From the NCBI GenBank assembly GCA_026418115.1, contig JAOABY010000002.1:1-64000 (forward strand): DNA of 64,000 nt. The letters run 5' to 3'. Position numbers and translations under genes: made by a program. Position 1 is the stretch's first letter. The number at the start of each line of letters is the position of its first letter. Below, in pieces: positions 62,983 to 64,000 of this stretch. Under the pieces are notes generated by a model, which was not told where the DNA came from, did no database searches, and saw nothing but the letters and a program-made list of their open reading frames with translations. The stretch is from Spirochaetaceae bacterium (lineage in GTDB: Bacteria > Spirochaetota > Spirochaetia > Treponematales > Rectinemataceae).

Positions 62983-63897
62983 ATGGTACTTTCAAGGGTT
63001 GTGTCGATTTTTCTGCTCATGGCGGTTGGCTACCTTGCACGCAGGGCAAGAGTCATTGAGGCACAGGGAATCAAGACCATTTCCTCGATCGTGCTCAACG
63101 TGACACTGCCATTCACCATTCTTTTCAGTTTCGACAGAAGCATCCCCTTTTCCGCGGCGGCCGACCTTGTCCGCATGGCGATCTTCTCACTGGCCATCCA
63201 TGGGCTGCTGGCCGCTGCAACCCGGTTCGCATATGGCAGGCTCATGTTTCGTGCAGAACCCCTGTCGAGCCGCAAGATTCTTGCCTACATCACCATCTTT
63301 TCAAACTGTGGCTTCATGGGCTTTCCCGTCACCGAGAGCGTGTTCGGCAAGATCGGGGTCATGTATGCCTCGATCTATGTCATTATTTTCAACATTTTCG
63401 TGTGGACCTACGGTGTCGCACTTCTGGCCGGCAGCGAGACTGCCCGTCCTCCTCTCAAGGCTATAGTGCTGAATCCGGGAAATATCGCGGTGGTGGCAGG
63501 ACTCGCGCTGTGGCTCGCTCCCTTCCAGCTTCCAGAAACCATTACCTATGCGTTCAATCTCGTCGCGAACTGTACGACCCCTCTTTCGATGATCGTCGTA
63601 GGTGCCACGCTCGGTGGCCTGCCTCTGAAAGGGCTGTTCAAGGGGACAGAGGTCTGGATAGGAACCATTATAAGGCTTGCTCTGGTGCCTGCTGTAATCT
63701 GGTTGCTCTTCCAGGCTTTTGGTCAGTATGGAATGGCTGCCCGGGTCGCGGTATTCCTGACAGCGATGCCCGCTGCAGCCCAGACCGTCATCTTCGCCGA
63801 GCGCTACGAAGCCGATATCGCGCTTGCCAGTCGCATCGTTTTCATCTCGACCGTGCTCTCAGTGCTCACCATTCCCATCGCCGCTCAGTTGCTCTGA
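62983..63897 (+). CDS. AEC (auxin efflux carrier) family transporter
   Basis: 304 residues, about ten transmembrane helices. Typical segments are FLLMAVGYLARR, ISSIVLNVTLPFTILFSF, FSNCGFMGFPVTESVFGK and NCTTPLSMIVVGATLGG. The family moves organic acids such as malate. Start ATG 62983 fits the family; the only SD-like sequence is AGAGG contributed by the repeat array. A further repeat lies in the gene. Confidence 0.88.
   Translation: MVLSRVVSIFLLMAVGYLARRARVIEAQGIKTISSIVLNVTLPFTILFSFDRSIPFSAAADLVRMAIFSLAIHGLLAAATRFAYGRLMFRAEPLSSRKILAYITIFSNCGFMGFPVTESVFGKIGVMYASIYVIIFNIFVWTYGVALLAGSETARPPLKAIVLNPGNIAVVAGLALWLAPFQLPETITYAFNLVANCTTPLSMIVVGATLGGLPLKGLFKGTEVWIGTIIRLALVPAVIWLLFQAFGQYGMAARVAVFLTAMPAAAQTVIFAERYEADIALASRIVFISTVLSVLTIPIAAQLL
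63642..63651 (+). repeat. GGGGACAGAG element in the AEC gene
   Basis: Exact 10-mer, read as KGTEVW. Confidence 0.75.
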
Positions 63898-63960
63898 GGA
63901 GCCCTGCCAGGAAGCCCTGTTGCTCGCAGGCTGGAAATGTGCAAGCTAGCCAGTGTCCTG

Positions 63961-63979
63961 CCGGCCCCAGAAATGCCGG
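63961..63979 (+). terminator. Small hairpin after the AEC gene
   Basis: CCGGC and GCCGG around a 9-base loop, 63 bp after the stop, without a T-run. The rest of 63898-64000 shows no recognisable feature. Confidence 0.3.
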
Positions 63980-64000
63980 GGAACCGAAGCGGAGCTGCTG

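Overview
The window is gene-dense, G+C-rich bacterial chromosome. It most resembles a spirochaete (Spirochaetota). The evidence is a BmpA/PnrA-type nucleoside receptor with its ABC transporter, a TRAP transporter, a lipoprotein joining a Listeria-Bacteroides (Flg_new) repeat to RCC1 repeats, a polA-coaE-SPOR gene order, and a CoaE whose P-loop reads GYCAGKN. This placement is an inference from gene content; no rRNA or tRNA gene is visible to confirm it.

Layout. 0-5.5 kb: tail of an unknown gene, then an operon of a ROK regulator, exonuclease III, a rhomboid protease and glycine C-acetyltransferase, followed by an FmdB zinc ribbon and a stand-alone CAT/E2-like acyltransferase with an altered active site. 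5.5-9.1 kb: cupin plus aspartate-racemase operon, divergent from a dicarboxylate/amino-acid symporter, then a PfkB sugar-phosphate kinase. 9.2-15.6 kb: one minus-strand unit of TRAP transporter (dctP, dctQ, dctM) followed by E1-alpha, E1-beta and E2 of a 2-oxoacid dehydrogenase. 15.9-18.6 kb: argG-argH. 18.7-25.9 kb: a heterodimeric ABC exporter, an iron/B12-type ABC importer and YbaK. 25.9-27.5 kb: a membrane PAS-GGDEF protein.

27.7-51.9 kb is the centrepiece: a minus-strand purine island. From its 5' end it encodes a nucleoside ABC importer (binding protein, ATPase, two permeases), adenine deaminase, a two-subunit molybdenum xanthine-dehydrogenase-type enzyme, a HyuA/allantoinase-type amidohydrolase, YgfK, SsnA, YgeY, a threonine-synthase-like PLP enzyme, a second PLP enzyme, an 8-oxoguanine-deaminase-like enzyme and the knotted carbamoyltransferase YgeW. 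It closely matches the recently described anaerobic purine/urate degradation cluster of gut bacteria. Here two other PLP enzymes stand where YgeX would be expected, and a sirtuin is embedded on the opposite strand. The inferred flow is uptake of nucleosides or bases, deamination, hydroxylation to xanthine or urate, ring opening, and carbamoyl transfer.

52-64 kb: RCC1 lipoprotein, SPOR protein, coaE, polA, a J-domain protein, then an operon of pseudouridine kinase, pseudouridine-5'-phosphate glycosidase, a DUF362 ferredoxin-like protein, a fumarylacetoacetate-hydrolase-family enzyme and an AEC transporter. This stretch carries 15 exact copies of GGGGACAGAG in both orientations, mostly inside coding sequence, where several coincide with apparent extra segments of the proteins.

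Two genome-wide habits show. Many operons use ATGA start/stop overlaps. At least six genes have a sigma-70-like promoter with a 17-bp spacer whose -10 box ends only 6-9 nt before the ATG and no Shine-Dalgarno sequence, which suggests leaderless mRNAs.
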